Below are positions 55,499 to 63,921 of a DNA stretch of 64,000 nucleotides, in pieces. The stretch lies in assembly GCA_026418275.1 (NCBI GenBank), contig JAOABQ010000049.1:186001-250000 (forward strand), read 5' to 3'. Positions within the stretch are counted from its first letter, which is position 1; the number at the start of each line of letters is the position of its first letter. The notes under the pieces are model-generated. The model ran no database searches, had not been told where the DNA came from, and saw only the letters and a program-made list of their open reading frames with translations. This DNA comes from Clostridia bacterium. GTDB taxonomy: Bacteria; Bacillota; Clostridia; Acetivibrionales; DSM-2933. The position numbers and the translations under genes are program-made.

Positions 55499-55879
55499 AT
55501 GTCTATAATATGGAGCCCAGAACTAAATATAAGTCTAAGAATTATTCTTCTGTCTTTAGTTGGTGGAAATAAACTTAATTTAGAAAGCATCGCTAAAGAA
55601 CTTAATATTGAATTGCATGGCTCAAAAGATAAAGATTTTTTAAAACGAAAAATGAGATATTTGGCAAATACCGATAATGATTTGAAGTTTCTTGGTTACT
55701 TTAAGGGAAAGTATTTAATAGCTGAAACCGAAACATTAAGGAAAGAAATTGCTATTCGCTTTTTAAACACAAGTACAACATATAAAATAAAAGCAACTAC
55801 TTGGTTTGAAGGTGCAGAAAATGCAAAAAATTATGATAAATATGAACAACTATCACTATTAGAGGAAGGAATTAAATGA
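55499..55879 (+). CDS. hypothetical protein upstream of ParB
   Basis: This 126-residue protein has no motif I recognise. The middle (LNLESIAKELNIELHG and FLKRKMRYLANT) looks like a winged-helix or similar DNA-binding segment, by impression only. AGGGGG precedes the ATG, and the stop overlaps the parB start by 4 bases (ATGA), so the two are coupled and may act together. Confidence 0.7.
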   Translation: MSIIWSPELNISLRIILLSLVGGNKLNLESIAKELNIELHGSKDKDFLKRKMRYLANTDNDLKFLGYFKGKYLIAETETLRKEIAIRFLNTSTTYKIKATTWFEGAENAKNYDKYEQLSLLEEGIK

Positions 55880-56910
55880 TGAATGTAGCGAACATTACTA
55901 TCGAATTAATTGACGAAGATGATGGACAACCAAGAAATAGCTATAATGAAGAGTCTATGTCTGATTTAGTACAAAGTATTAGAGAAATCGGATTACAAAG
56001 TCCAATAAAAGTAAGACAAACAGAAAATGGCCGATACAAAATCATTTTCGGCCATAGACGCTATAGGGCTCATAAAATATTAGGTATTCCTACAATTGCT
56101 GCTATACTCTCTGTTAATGAAAGTGAGCAGGATATTTTTTTTCAGCAACTAGCTGAAAACATTCAAAGGGATGATTTTACACCTATTGAAGAGGCTAACG
56201 CATTTAAAAAAGCACTGGATAATGATAAATGGAGTATTTCTATTAAGTATCTTGCTGGAAAACTTGGTAAACAAGAAAAGTATATTTCAGACAAAATTCA
56301 TCTTTTAGGTTTCGGCAGTTCTGTAAAAAATATTATACATAGTAAGAAAGAAATAATTCCTGATAAACTTAGTGAGCAGCAAGTATTACCGCTTAAAGAT
56401 TTACCAATTGAGTACAAAGACCGAGTTGCATTAAAAGTTGCATCTGAACAAATTCCTGTCAATGATGTCAAGAAAATAGCTTCACTATTTTCTTCAAAAG
56501 ACATATCAGAGGCAAATAAGGAATCATTTTTGGAGTATAGTTCTTTTAAGCTGATTGAAATATTTAAAGATTATGATTTGGAATTAAAAAAAAGACGAGA
56601 GCCCGAAAGTAAAAAAGGAATTCCTGCTAAACCTAAAATAGTAGATGACAATTATATTGATGCTAATAATTCGATTGAATTTAAGGTACTCCCAATTGAG
56701 GAGGAAGTACATAATTTATTAAAAAGAGTTCCTCCAGCACATCCAATATCTGAAAAAGATATTTTATCTTTTAAAGAAATGAAATTAGATGGTAGAAAGG
56801 AACTTAACTTTGCTATTGACTGTTTAATTGGTAACCTTGAAGGTCAATTAGCTCAATGGAAAAAAATCAGAGAAATGATTCAAAAAGATGGTATACAACG
56901 TGTAAAATAG
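55876..56910 (+). CDS. parB: ParB/Spo0J-family CTPase, DNA-binding
   Basis: The 344-residue protein has the ParB N-terminal domain: GQPRNSYNEESMSDLVQSIR, then IIFGHRRYRAHK (the nucleotide-binding GHRR box) and LAENIQRDDFTPIEEANAF, followed by a helix-turn-helix region. No parA lies nearby. It may serve partition or gene control of the element; the hypothetical protein before it could be a partner. Confidence 0.88.
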   Translation: MMNVANITIELIDEDDGQPRNSYNEESMSDLVQSIREIGLQSPIKVRQTENGRYKIIFGHRRYRAHKILGIPTIAAILSVNESEQDIFFQQLAENIQRDDFTPIEEANAFKKALDNDKWSISIKYLAGKLGKQEKYISDKIHLLGFGSSVKNIIHSKKEIIPDKLSEQQVLPLKDLPIEYKDRVALKVASEQIPVNDVKKIASLFSSKDISEANKESFLEYSSFKLIEIFKDYDLELKKRREPESKKGIPAKPKIVDDNYIDANNSIEFKVLPIEEEVHNLLKRVPPAHPISEKDILSFKEMKLDGRKELNFAIDCLIGNLEGQLAQWKKIREMIQKDGIQRVK

Positions 56911-56990
56911 GCTATTACCGTGGGTTTTCATATTCGAGTTTCTCAACTTTGGTCCAAAAAGTCTAAAGCCAATAAAGGAGGCTATCCCAA

Positions 56991-57164
56991 ATGGATAAAA
57001 TCACTGATGCCAAAACTGAATTCCGGCTAAGGCAGTGGACTCAAATCATCTAAGACTGCCAAGCGAGTGGTATGACAGTTGTATATCAACTCAAAGAAAA
57101 TCATGAAAAACTGCGGGTATGGCTTCCAAATAGTTATAGTGCTATTGTAAAAGGATTTTGCTAA
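56991..57164 (+). pseudogene. IS66-family tnpA-like remnant with a nonsense codon
   Basis: The frame MDKITDAKTEFRLRQWTQII-stop-DCQASGMTV resembles the start of the small IS66 accessory protein; the stop is TAA where a CAA codon would keep the frame. The rest diverges and no transposase follows. AAAGGAGG precedes the start. It is a relic. Confidence 0.55.
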
Positions 57165-57792
57165 TATCTTTAGCTTTTCTTTTGGGAACTGTAATTTCAA
57201 GTCTTATTATTGTGGCAGTCTTTGCAAGTCTTAGGGTGAGAAGCAGGGGGGGATCTCTGTTTCTCTTGGAATGTTCCTAGCCGCAAGTATCCTGATTGAG
57301 CATACCTATAGATATTGACGAAGCAAATATGTTATTTTGCTTTCTATTTTTACTTTTCTAACAAGTTTACCCATTTCAAAAGTATGCTCAAAGGGATACA
57401 CCAATAGGCCAATCATTGACCCTCTGGAAATAAGGAGATTTAAAATAAAAGGCGGTCAATTATTCATATGTGTATATTTTTTATTGTATGCTTAATCTTA
57501 ATATCCTTAAATCCTTAAATAAAAATTCATATGTGTTTTTCGGGTGTTTGGGAATTTTGCTGGAGTTGTTTGCAATCTCTAATTTAGGGCATAAGTTTTT
57601 GATAGAATTAGTGGAAAATCAAGTATTTAAATTTAATCAAAGGAAACGTTTTGTTACAGTTTATTGAATATTATGTCGAAAAATGGGAATATAAACAAAA
57701 CAATACATTCCATTTACTAATTGCTTTATACTTAAAGGGTTTAATATTTTTATGTTGAGTTATAAAAATTTTTGTGAGGTGTAGTTGTATAT
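57165..57792. other. 628-base stretch with decayed sequence
   Basis: Near 57165-57310 two frames give hydrophobic pieces (LGTVISSLIIVAVFASLRV, then SLGMFLAASILIEHTY) broken by a shift, possibly a dead membrane-protein gene. A 65-codon frame at 57470-57667 has no good ribosome site. I see no functional gene. GAGGTG near 57776 serves the next gene. Confidence 0.5.
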
Positions 57793-58500
57793 ATGGATAA
57801 GATGAGTTTATTTAGTATTTTGTTAGTATCAGTTCCAGAAGCGATTTGTAATATCTTTGTGGGTTTTGTTCTAACAGGTCAAAGAAACAAGCTGTACTTG
57901 AATGATTTTTTAAATATAATCCGGTTTGTGGCTGCTGTAATTCTAATGGTTTTAACAGCGGTCGTCTCAAGATCTCTGTTTAGCAATCTTTTATTGATTT
58001 TGTTATGCAATGTGGTTTTGTATACGATTACATTGAAATATGTCTATAATATAAAATGGCTTGATGCATTTCTGAGTGTTTTTCTTTTTTGTGGGCTTCT
58101 CATAACTGCCGAAATACTTTATCTCCCGCCATATGCAAAGTTTCTTAATAAAAATATCTCCGAGTTGATTTCAAGCGATGTTATTAGATTTCTAACTTGT
58201 ATCCCGGAGAGAGCTATCCAAATCTGGGTTGCGATATCCTTTTGGAAATGGGATTTAGTCTACTTGTATTTGAAACTAAAGGGTCATAAAAAAATCCTAT
58301 ACACCTTTTTTGTACTTGCCATTATTCTATTATCAACCGAAGTTTTTTTTGCATATGCTACTATGCATAACTTAGATAAAATGACCAACTCATTTGCGAT
58401 TCTTTATGCAGCAGGAAACTCAATGTTTGCAGTGGTTAATTATCTGATTTGTAAGCTTATTATCATGCTTGCAAAAAATATCAATCCCCCCAATGAATAA
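57793..58500 (+). CDS. seven-TM protein resembling the sensor part of AgrC, without kinase domain
   Basis: The 235-residue protein is almost all membrane: about seven hydrophobic segments, from LFSILLVSVPEAICNIFVGF to AVVNYLICKLIIMLAK. It looks like the N-terminal peptide-sensing half of AgrC-type histidine kinases, but the kinase half is absent, and the His/Cys pair of AgrB peptidases is not seen. The next gene encodes an AgrD-like peptide 79 bases on. A receptor, immunity or export-helper role is inferred. Confidence 0.6.
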   Translation: MDKMSLFSILLVSVPEAICNIFVGFVLTGQRNKLYLNDFLNIIRFVAAVILMVLTAVVSRSLFSNLLLILLCNVVLYTITLKYVYNIKWLDAFLSVFLFCGLLITAEILYLPPYAKFLNKNISELISSDVIRFLTCIPERAIQIWVAISFWKWDLVYLYLKLKGHKKILYTFFVLAIILLSTEVFFAYATMHNLDKMTNSFAILYAAGNSMFAVVNYLICKLIIMLAKNINPPNE

Positions 58501-58579
58501 TCAAAACTTTTAAATAAATTGTCCTGTTGGCTTTAAGTAATCAAGAAAGGAGTGGATGTATAAAAAAGGAGGTGGAAGA

Positions 58580-58723
58580 ATGAAAGGAAAAATGAAACTG
58601 CTCGGTATTACTCTATTAACATTTTTAAGCACATTCATTATGCTCTTATCTCAAATTAAAGCAGCCCATGCCTGTACTTTGTTTCTTTATCAGCCTAAGG
58701 TTCCAAAATCTTTAAGAAAATAA
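58580..58723 (+). CDS. agrD: AgrD-like cyclic lactone autoinducer peptide precursor
   Basis: This 47-residue peptide has an amphipathic/hydrophobic leader (MKGKMKLLGITLLTFLSTFI), a short core starting at Cys32 in HACTLFLYQ, and the conserved tail QPKVPKSLRK. That is the pattern of clostridial AgrD-type cyclic peptide signals, where the Cys closes a thiolactone ring after AgrB cleavage. AAAGGAGGTGG is an excellent ribosome site. No AgrB is visible in the window. Confidence 0.75.
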   Translation: MKGKMKLLGITLLTFLSTFIMLLSQIKAAHACTLFLYQPKVPKSLRK

Positions 58724-58742
58724 CTTAATATCAAATTGGCTG

Positions 58743-58776
58743 AAATCACAAATAATAAACTAATTATTTGTGATTT
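58743..58776. terminator. shared bidirectional terminator
   Basis: AAATCACAAATAAT (58743-58756) and ATTATTTGTGATTT (58763-58776) form a perfect 14-base-pair stem between the convergent agrD-like and Xre genes, followed by Ts on the + strand. Confidence 0.8.
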
Positions 58777-59122
58777 TTTTGATCAATAGAGCATTATCTA
58801 TCATTTTCTCTATGGCTTCAATATCCAAATCGTTTTCTATGATTTTCGTGACAAGACCTAAAAAATTCTTGTCCTTCATCAGTTGCTCAACCTTATCATT
58901 TTGGGAATAATGATTTCTAACATTTGTTCTACCGAAAAGGTAATCTACCGAAACATCGAAGTAGTCAGTCAGCATAGCAACTGCTTGCCGATCCGGTTCT
59001 CTATCGTTATGCTCGTATTTTGATAAGGCGCTTCTGCTTAGTCCCAATAATTCAGCAATTTCCTGTTGTGTTTTTCCCTTTTCTTCTCTCAATAGCTTTA
59101 ATCTTTCTCCGAAACTAGCCAC
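58760..59122 (-). CDS. Xre-family transcriptional repressor
   Basis: The 120-residue protein has a classical helix-turn-helix: FGERLKLLREEKGKTQQEIA, LLGLSRSALSKYEHNDREPD, then DYFDVSVDYLFGRT. The C-terminal 50 residues are helical and probably dimerise. The GTG at 59122 follows GGGGTGGG; ATG 59137 is possible. It faces a divergent gene across an operator-like inverted repeat (59215-59256), a usual set-up for self-control. Confidence 0.88.
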   Translation of the reverse strand: MASFGERLKLLREEKGKTQQEIAELLGLSRSALSKYEHNDREPDRQAVAMLTDYFDVSVDYLFGRTNVRNHYSQNDKVEQLMKDKNFLGLVTKIIENDLDIEAIEKMIDNALLIKKITNN

Positions 59123-59207
59123 TAAAACCCACCCCATATATTAAAAGTGAAACAAAATATATTCTTCATACATTCACATAAATGTAAAAAAATTGTATGA
59201 ATAATAT

Positions 59208-59256
59208 TGACTAATTCCATTTTGTCAATTATAATTACAAATGTGACAAAATGGAA
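59208..59256. promoter_or_regulatory. promoter with Xre operator-like inverted repeat
   Basis: TTGACT (59208-59213), 16 bases and TATAAT (59230-59235) form a + strand promoter. TTCCATTTTGTCA (59215-59227) and TGACAAAATGGAA (59244-59256) are a perfect 13-base inverted repeat that covers the spacer and the start region. A dimeric repressor bound there would block the rightward gene and probably its own transcription. Confidence 0.7.
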
Positions 59257-59361
59257 CTAAAGTGTTTATAATACTATAATTATTTAGTATATCGCAAAAA
59301 TTAAAAAACTGCAAAACGTAATTGAAAAATATTTTGTAAAAGAAAAAGGAAGGTGAAATAT

Positions 59362-59706
59362 ATGCAAAGTCTAAAAAAGCCTGTATCTTATTATTTTGAT
59401 AGGATTGATAAAATTATTACAGAAATTGAAGCAACAAGTGAATGCAAAGAAGTTAATAAGAAAATAAAACAATACTTTACAGAAATCCAAAAATACCTCC
59501 CAAAAGATAAAAAAAATCTAACAGTTTTAATAGATGACTGTATCACAGAAATGCTTATTATATATGAAAAATTATACGATAGTGGTTTTGTTGATGGGAT
59601 AAGTTTATACAGTAATCATTCTTGTAAATCATATCATTCGGATTTTAAAAGCCAACCGGATATCTATAATGGAAATGAAAAAAGTGATCGTTCAACTAAA
59701 CATTAA
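59362..59706 (+). CDS. hypothetical protein (small helical, DUF6809-like)
   Basis: This 114-residue protein is mainly charged helix and has a central IDDCITEMLIIYEKLYDSGF, then VDGISLYSN. Small proteins of this look are frequent in clostridial accessory regions and some are grouped as DUF6809; that match is from memory. ATG 59362 follows GGAAGGTG; a GTG at 59353 lies inside the site. It is the target of the divergent Xre operator. Confidence 0.6.
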   Translation: MQSLKKPVSYYFDRIDKIITEIEATSECKEVNKKIKQYFTEIQKYLPKDKKNLTVLIDDCITEMLIIYEKLYDSGFVDGISLYSNHSCKSYHSDFKSQPDIYNGNEKSDRSTKH

Positions 59707-59782
59707 TGCAATATGAATATCATTAAATTTTGAACACAGTGTTCATAAGTGCATACTTGAATATCTAAGTTCTCTAAAAAAA

Positions 59783-59867
59783 GTGACTTCAGCTAAAAAT
59801 TAATGACTATCAGCTATAAGAAAATGACTTTTGGCAAATGGTAATTAAATTATAAATAGGTTATATT
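59783..59867 (+). promoter_or_regulatory. promoter with three direct repeats ahead of the response regulator gene
   Basis: GTGACTTCAGC, ATGACTATCAG and ATGACTTTTGGCA start at 59783, 59803 and 59824, spacing 20 and 21 bases. TATATT at 59862 lies 38 bases after the third. The same spacing recurs at 60566-60650. Confidence 0.65.
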
Positions 59868-59903
59868 ATACACAGTGCAGTTGCTAGGAGAGGGAGGATT
59901 AAA

Positions 59904-60545
59904 ATGATTAAGGTTCTAATTGTCGATGATGAAAGAATTTTAACCGAAAGTTTAAAAGTCATTATTGAACAAGATATTGATATTAACGTAGTGGGTATTG
60001 CTGATAATGGCTTTCAAGCTGCTGATATGGTTGAAAAGTTTAAACCTGACATTGTATTGATGGACTTGAAAATGCCTGAGTGTGATGGGATAGAAAGCAC
60101 CAAATTAATTAAGCAAAAGAACAAAACCATTAAAATTATTATTATGTCAACCAATTGTACAAATACTGATATTTCGGAAACAATATCTAATGGTGTAAAT
60201 GGGTATATAATGAAGGATATTTTTCCGGATGAGTTAATCATGGCTATTAAAAGTGTGCAAAGCGGTTTAAATGTATTTGACCCTTCGGTTTTTAACAATA
60301 AAGGTGGCATTGTTGTTACTCGATCAAAATTAGATACAAAGAATATACTTGATTTTGAATTAAATGATAGGGAGAAAATAATTTTGAAATTAATATCGGA
60401 AGGAAAGGATAACAAACAGATTGCAGAAAGTATTGACTTATCTGTGGGTACAGTTGCAAATACTATTTCAAATATGTTAAAAACACTTAACCTTGATAAT
60501 AGAATAAGCTTGGCAGTATATGCTGTTAAAAATGGTCTTGTTTAA
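59904..60545 (+). CDS. NarL/FixJ-family response regulator
   Basis: The 213-residue protein has a receiver domain with Asp8-Asp9, phospho-acceptor Asp54 in VLMDLKMPE and a Lys in GYIMKD, and a LuxR-type helix-turn-helix at about 150-195 (LNDREKIILKLISEGKDNKQ and VGTVANTISNML). No histidine kinase gene is nearby. Matching repeats upstream of this gene and of 60900-61934 suggest control of both, perhaps by this protein. Confidence 0.92.
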   Translation: MIKVLIVDDERILTESLKVIIEQDIDINVVGIADNGFQAADMVEKFKPDIVLMDLKMPECDGIESTKLIKQKNKTIKIIIMSTNCTNTDISETISNGVNGYIMKDIFPDELIMAIKSVQSGLNVFDPSVFNNKGGIVVTRSKLDTKNILDFELNDREKIILKLISEGKDNKQIAESIDLSVGTVANTISNMLKTLNLDNRISLAVYAVKNGLV

Positions 60546-60565
60546 TTTATGTGGTATTACCAAAA

Positions 60566-60650
60566 GTGAAACCTTTCACAAAAAAGTGAAACCTTTCACA
60601 AAAGTTGTGACTTTCGGCATATGGAAATTCTGGAATTAATCTATTATAAT
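60566..60650 (+). promoter_or_regulatory. promoter with three direct repeats ahead of the secreted protein gene
   Basis: GTGAAACCTTTCAC starts at 60566 and again at 60586, then GTGACTTTCGGCA at 60607: spacing 20 and 21. TATAAT at 60645-60650 lies 38 bases after the third repeat. The third repeat and its flank (TGACTTTCGGCATATGG) nearly equal the one at 59825. A leader of about 250 bases with no visible gene follows. Confidence 0.7.
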
Positions 60651-60899
60651 AAATAACAGATAAATTAAAAACTTAATGATAAACCATCCCCATACAAAAC
60701 GTTTAAGGTAAGAGACTTTTTGTATCTTAGCAGTGAGTATTTACTATGAGTAGCTTTGATGAAATAAAAACCTTTTCCCTAATATTGGAATCTTGAATCT
60801 ATGAACAACAAATATCTGGCCAGATAGTTTGTATATAACCCCTAATTTTACCGTATCTGTAACTTTCAATAATTTAATTGATTAACAAAGGAGGATATT

Positions 60900-61934
60900 A
60901 TGAAAATTAAAACATTAACAAAAGTAATCTCTATATTTCTGGTAATTGTGTTTTTCTCATGTAACAGTTTTGCGGTTGAGGATACCAGTAATTCATTAAG
61001 TATAACTGAAGCGGAAAAAGTACTCTTAGATAAAGGATTTATAAAGGAATATATAGAAAGAATGAAATATGAAGATAAGATTGAACTAGCAACTGCCATA
61101 GTAAATGAACCGGAAAAAGTCCAAATTTCTAAGACAGTTGTGCAGTTTGATGAACTGAGTGCAATTGAAACTATGGTTAATACTGATGATAAGGAATTAA
61201 AAGAATTATATAAACTAAAGGATGAAGATATAAAAGAGACTAAAGAAAATATTAAGAAATTGCAGGATGCTTCTGATAGTGAGTTGCAAAAAAGATTTGG
61301 AAGAAGTAACTCAGAAATTAGATTGCTCCGAAAAGCACTAAAGAAAAATAAAGACTTTAAAAAAGTAAAAAAAGAAGGGAATATAGTAACTGCATCAGGT
61401 TCAGTTATTGGCACCAATACATTAACGTATAATATGGTTGCCCATAATGATTCATCTGCTCCAGTAAGTTATAAGATTTATTCAAGTTTTTATTGGAGTT
61501 CTGCCCCTTACATACATTGGCTTGATGATAATATTGCTTATGCTTGGGGGGGGAATTTAGCTTTAGATGATCGTTCTATTAGTTCATATGTACAATATAA
61601 ACATATGGGGCCATTCCCAAAGATAGATAGCTATTTCGGGACTCCTAACTTTACAGAAAACCCTGTTAATGCCGGACTAATTGCTGAATTTGATCAATCC
61701 CAAGACCACAATGGGCTAGCATACCAAGCACAAACTGGAGGTATTAGTTTTAGAATATATCAATATGCAAAGAATAATCCGGCGATTGCTACAAAAATAC
61801 TTTCTGCTTATGCACATCAGGTATTAGTAATTGGATTAACCATTTCCATCTCAAAAGATGGTCCAGAAGTTGGTTTGTCATTTGGTTATGGTTTTGACAC
61901 ATCACCTCAAGTTAGGCAAACCATTCTATATTAA
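60900..61934 (+). CDS. secreted protein of unknown function
   Basis: The 344-residue protein has a signal peptide (MKIKTLTKVISIFLVIVFFS, cleavage probably near FAVED). A highly charged helical part covers about 80-160. From about 165 a beta-rich, Ser/Tyr/Trp-rich part follows (YKIYSSFYWSSAPYIHWLDD) with a Gly-rich end (DGPEVGLSFGYGFD). I do not recognise the family. A pro-region plus mature toxin or peptide-like domain is one reading. AAAGGAGG precedes the ATG. It is probably activated through the triple repeats upstream. Confidence 0.75.
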   Translation: MKIKTLTKVISIFLVIVFFSCNSFAVEDTSNSLSITEAEKVLLDKGFIKEYIERMKYEDKIELATAIVNEPEKVQISKTVVQFDELSAIETMVNTDDKELKELYKLKDEDIKETKENIKKLQDASDSELQKRFGRSNSEIRLLRKALKKNKDFKKVKKEGNIVTASGSVIGTNTLTYNMVAHNDSSAPVSYKIYSSFYWSSAPYIHWLDDNIAYAWGGNLALDDRSISSYVQYKHMGPFPKIDSYFGTPNFTENPVNAGLIAEFDQSQDHNGLAYQAQTGGISFRIYQYAKNNPAIATKILSAYAHQVLVIGLTISISKDGPEVGLSFGYGFDTSPQVRQTILY

Positions 61935-62051
61935 TTTCTTTTGAAGAAATAAGTAAAAAATGGTTAACATATCACTAGAATAATCATATAATATTTAAAG
62001 TACAGATGGGTAATGTAAATTATTTGAAATTGTGGTATAATAAAATATAAT

Positions 62052-62080
62052 AAAGAGGTATGGGAAAATCATACCTCTTT
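62052..62080 (+). terminator. terminator between the secreted protein and the anchored protein
   Basis: AAAGAGGTAT and ATACCTCTTT form a perfect 10-base-pair stem with a 9-base loop, followed by ATTAAAATTTT. Confidence 0.65.
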
Positions 62081-62105
62081 ATTAAAATTTTAGGAGGTGG
62101 AATTT

Positions 62106-62744
62106 TTGAACAAATCTAGAAAAAATTCAATAGTTATTTTGTCCTTATTAGCATTTATTTTAGTTGTGGGTACAATAGTAGTTTTCAGTAGTTCAAAAAA
62201 CGAGGGGGAAATAAATAAAAGTGATTTAATACAAGTCACAAATGATGTGAAGCCACTAGTTCTAGATCATATTAAAAATAAATCGATTTTTATCAATGAA
62301 AATGTAGATTTTACTTTGGATTATATTGATACAATGAAAACCTTAAATAATAAAGTATATGTATTTTATACATTTAAAGCAAGGGGTCAAAGTAGAATAC
62401 CGAAAGAAATTTTAGAAAGAAGTACTTATTATGGTTTTAATGAAATGAAAGCCCAAGCCAATGGTAAATATAAATTTATTGATAGTGGTTTTGGTAGTTA
62501 TGATAGTGTTCTAAAGAATGACCTAAAGTTTATTAGTTATTCTGGTCAGGGTGATACTGACTTCGGACTGATACTTAATAAAGATGTTGATAGACTAGAG
62601 TTTTATATAGATGATGAATTGTCTGGGAAACTGAACGTTGCAGGAAAAGCCTATTATTTAATGAATCTACCCGATACAGGAAGCAAAAAACATAAAATTA
62701 AAGTTTATGATAAGCATGGAAAGTTGCTTTTTACACAATTTTAG
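62106..62744 (+). CDS. membrane-anchored protein of unknown function
   Basis: This 212-residue protein has one N-terminal membrane helix (SIVILSLLAFILVVGTIVVF) and an extracellular beta-rich part with no motif I know. The TTG at 62106 follows AGGAGGTGG by 6 bases; a GTG at 62097 lies in that site. It precedes the subtilase gene by 39 bases and is probably transcribed with it, so it may be its substrate, inhibitor or partner. Confidence 0.65.
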   Translation: MNKSRKNSIVILSLLAFILVVGTIVVFSSSKNEGEINKSDLIQVTNDVKPLVLDHIKNKSIFINENVDFTLDYIDTMKTLNNKVYVFYTFKARGQSRIPKEILERSTYYGFNEMKAQANGKYKFIDSGFGSYDSVLKNDLKFISYSGQGDTDFGLILNKDVDRLEFYIDDELSGKLNVAGKAYYLMNLPDTGSKKHKIKVYDKHGKLLFTQF

Positions 62745-62783
62745 ATGTAAGTACTAACTTTTTTAAGGAGTATTGATATACCA

Positions 62784-63881
62784 ATGTATAAACAAAAAAT
62801 TATTGTCGGGACTTTTTTTGTTGGAGTTTTTGTTCTACTCTCCTTTATTGTATCAGGCTCTAGTAATAATAAAGTTAAGGAAACTATTAAACTTCCCAAA
62901 GATGATATATTTTTTAGAGAATGGGGGTTATATAATAATGCCCAGGAAGTTGAGGGGCAAAAGGGAGACGTCGGGGTAGATATTAATATTTTAAAGGCAT
63001 GGAATCTAACAAAGGGTTCTAATAGAGTTGTAATAGGTGTTTTAGATACTGGAATTGATATAAAACATCGTGAAATTTCCAATAATATCTTTATTAACAG
63101 AAATGAAATTCCAGATAACAAGATTGATGATGATAAAAATGGTTTTATAGATGATATTAATGGTTGGGATTTCTATAATAATGATAACACAGTATATGAT
63201 TACGAATTGGCTGATTATCATGGAACAAGTGTAGCTGGCATAATTGCATCTGCTATTAATGGTGATGGAATTTGTGGAGTTTCACCAAATGTTAAAATAC
63301 TACCTCTCAAATTTATGAATGGAAGTTCTGGTAGTGTAAAAGATGCGATAAGAGCAATTGAGTATGCAAGTTCTCTTGGTGTAAAAATAATTAATTGTAG
63401 TTGGGATAATAACGTTTTTGATAAGGAACTAAAAAGAGTTATAGAAAAACATGAGGATATACTATTTATCTGCTCAGCAGGAAAACAAGGGGCTGATTTA
63501 GATAAAACACCAGCATATCCCGCATGTTATAATCTACCCAATATACTAACAGTAGCTGCAATTAATAATAAAGGAGAATTATATAAAATTTCTGGTTATG
63601 GAAGTAAAGCTGATGTTGCAGCGCCAGGGGAGAATATAGTAAGTATAATGCCTGATAATAACTATGATATTTCAAGTGGAACTTCTATAGCTGCACCTTT
63701 TGTAACAGGAACAGCCGCTTTAATAAAAAGTTGCAAATATAATATTAGCCCAAAAGAAATGTGTGCTGTAATAAAACAAAATGTGAAGTTGATTAAGTCG
63801 TTACAGGGAAAAGTGTCAACAGGTGGAATTGTGGATGCATATGCTGCGGTAAAAAGTGTCTCAACGAAGGAAAAAAAGTAA
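62784..63881 (+). CDS. membrane-anchored or secreted subtilisin-like protease (S8), altered oxyanion residue
   Basis: The 365-residue protein has an N-terminal hydrophobic helix (IIVGTFFVGVFVLLSFIVSG) and the S8 triad: Asp88 in VLDTGID, His146 in YHGTSVAGI and Ser301 in SSGTSIAAPFVTG. There is no long pro-region. Where subtilisins have the oxyanion-hole Asn in AAGN, this protein has SAGK (Lys234), by hand alignment. It may be a specialised maturation protease or a weak enzyme. TTTAAGGAG lies upstream. Confidence 0.88.
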   Translation: MYKQKIIVGTFFVGVFVLLSFIVSGSSNNKVKETIKLPKDDIFFREWGLYNNAQEVEGQKGDVGVDINILKAWNLTKGSNRVVIGVLDTGIDIKHREISNNIFINRNEIPDNKIDDDKNGFIDDINGWDFYNNDNTVYDYELADYHGTSVAGIIASAINGDGICGVSPNVKILPLKFMNGSSGSVKDAIRAIEYASSLGVKIINCSWDNNVFDKELKRVIEKHEDILFICSAGKQGADLDKTPAYPACYNLPNILTVAAINNKGELYKISGYGSKADVAAPGENIVSIMPDNNYDISSGTSIAAPFVTGTAALIKSCKYNISPKEMCAVIKQNVKLIKSLQGKVSTGGIVDAYAAVKSVSTKEKK

Positions 63882-63921
63882 TTAGTTAGTTTAGATATGT
63901 CATAAGGTGGAGGATGTAAAA

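Noticed and set aside
57165-57320. Remnant of agrB
   Set aside because: The hydrophobic pieces lack the His and Cys motif of AgrB; the match is too weak to name.
57470-57667. 65-residue protein
   Set aside because: No good ribosome site, no recognisable motif, and it lies in decayed sequence; left as unsupported.
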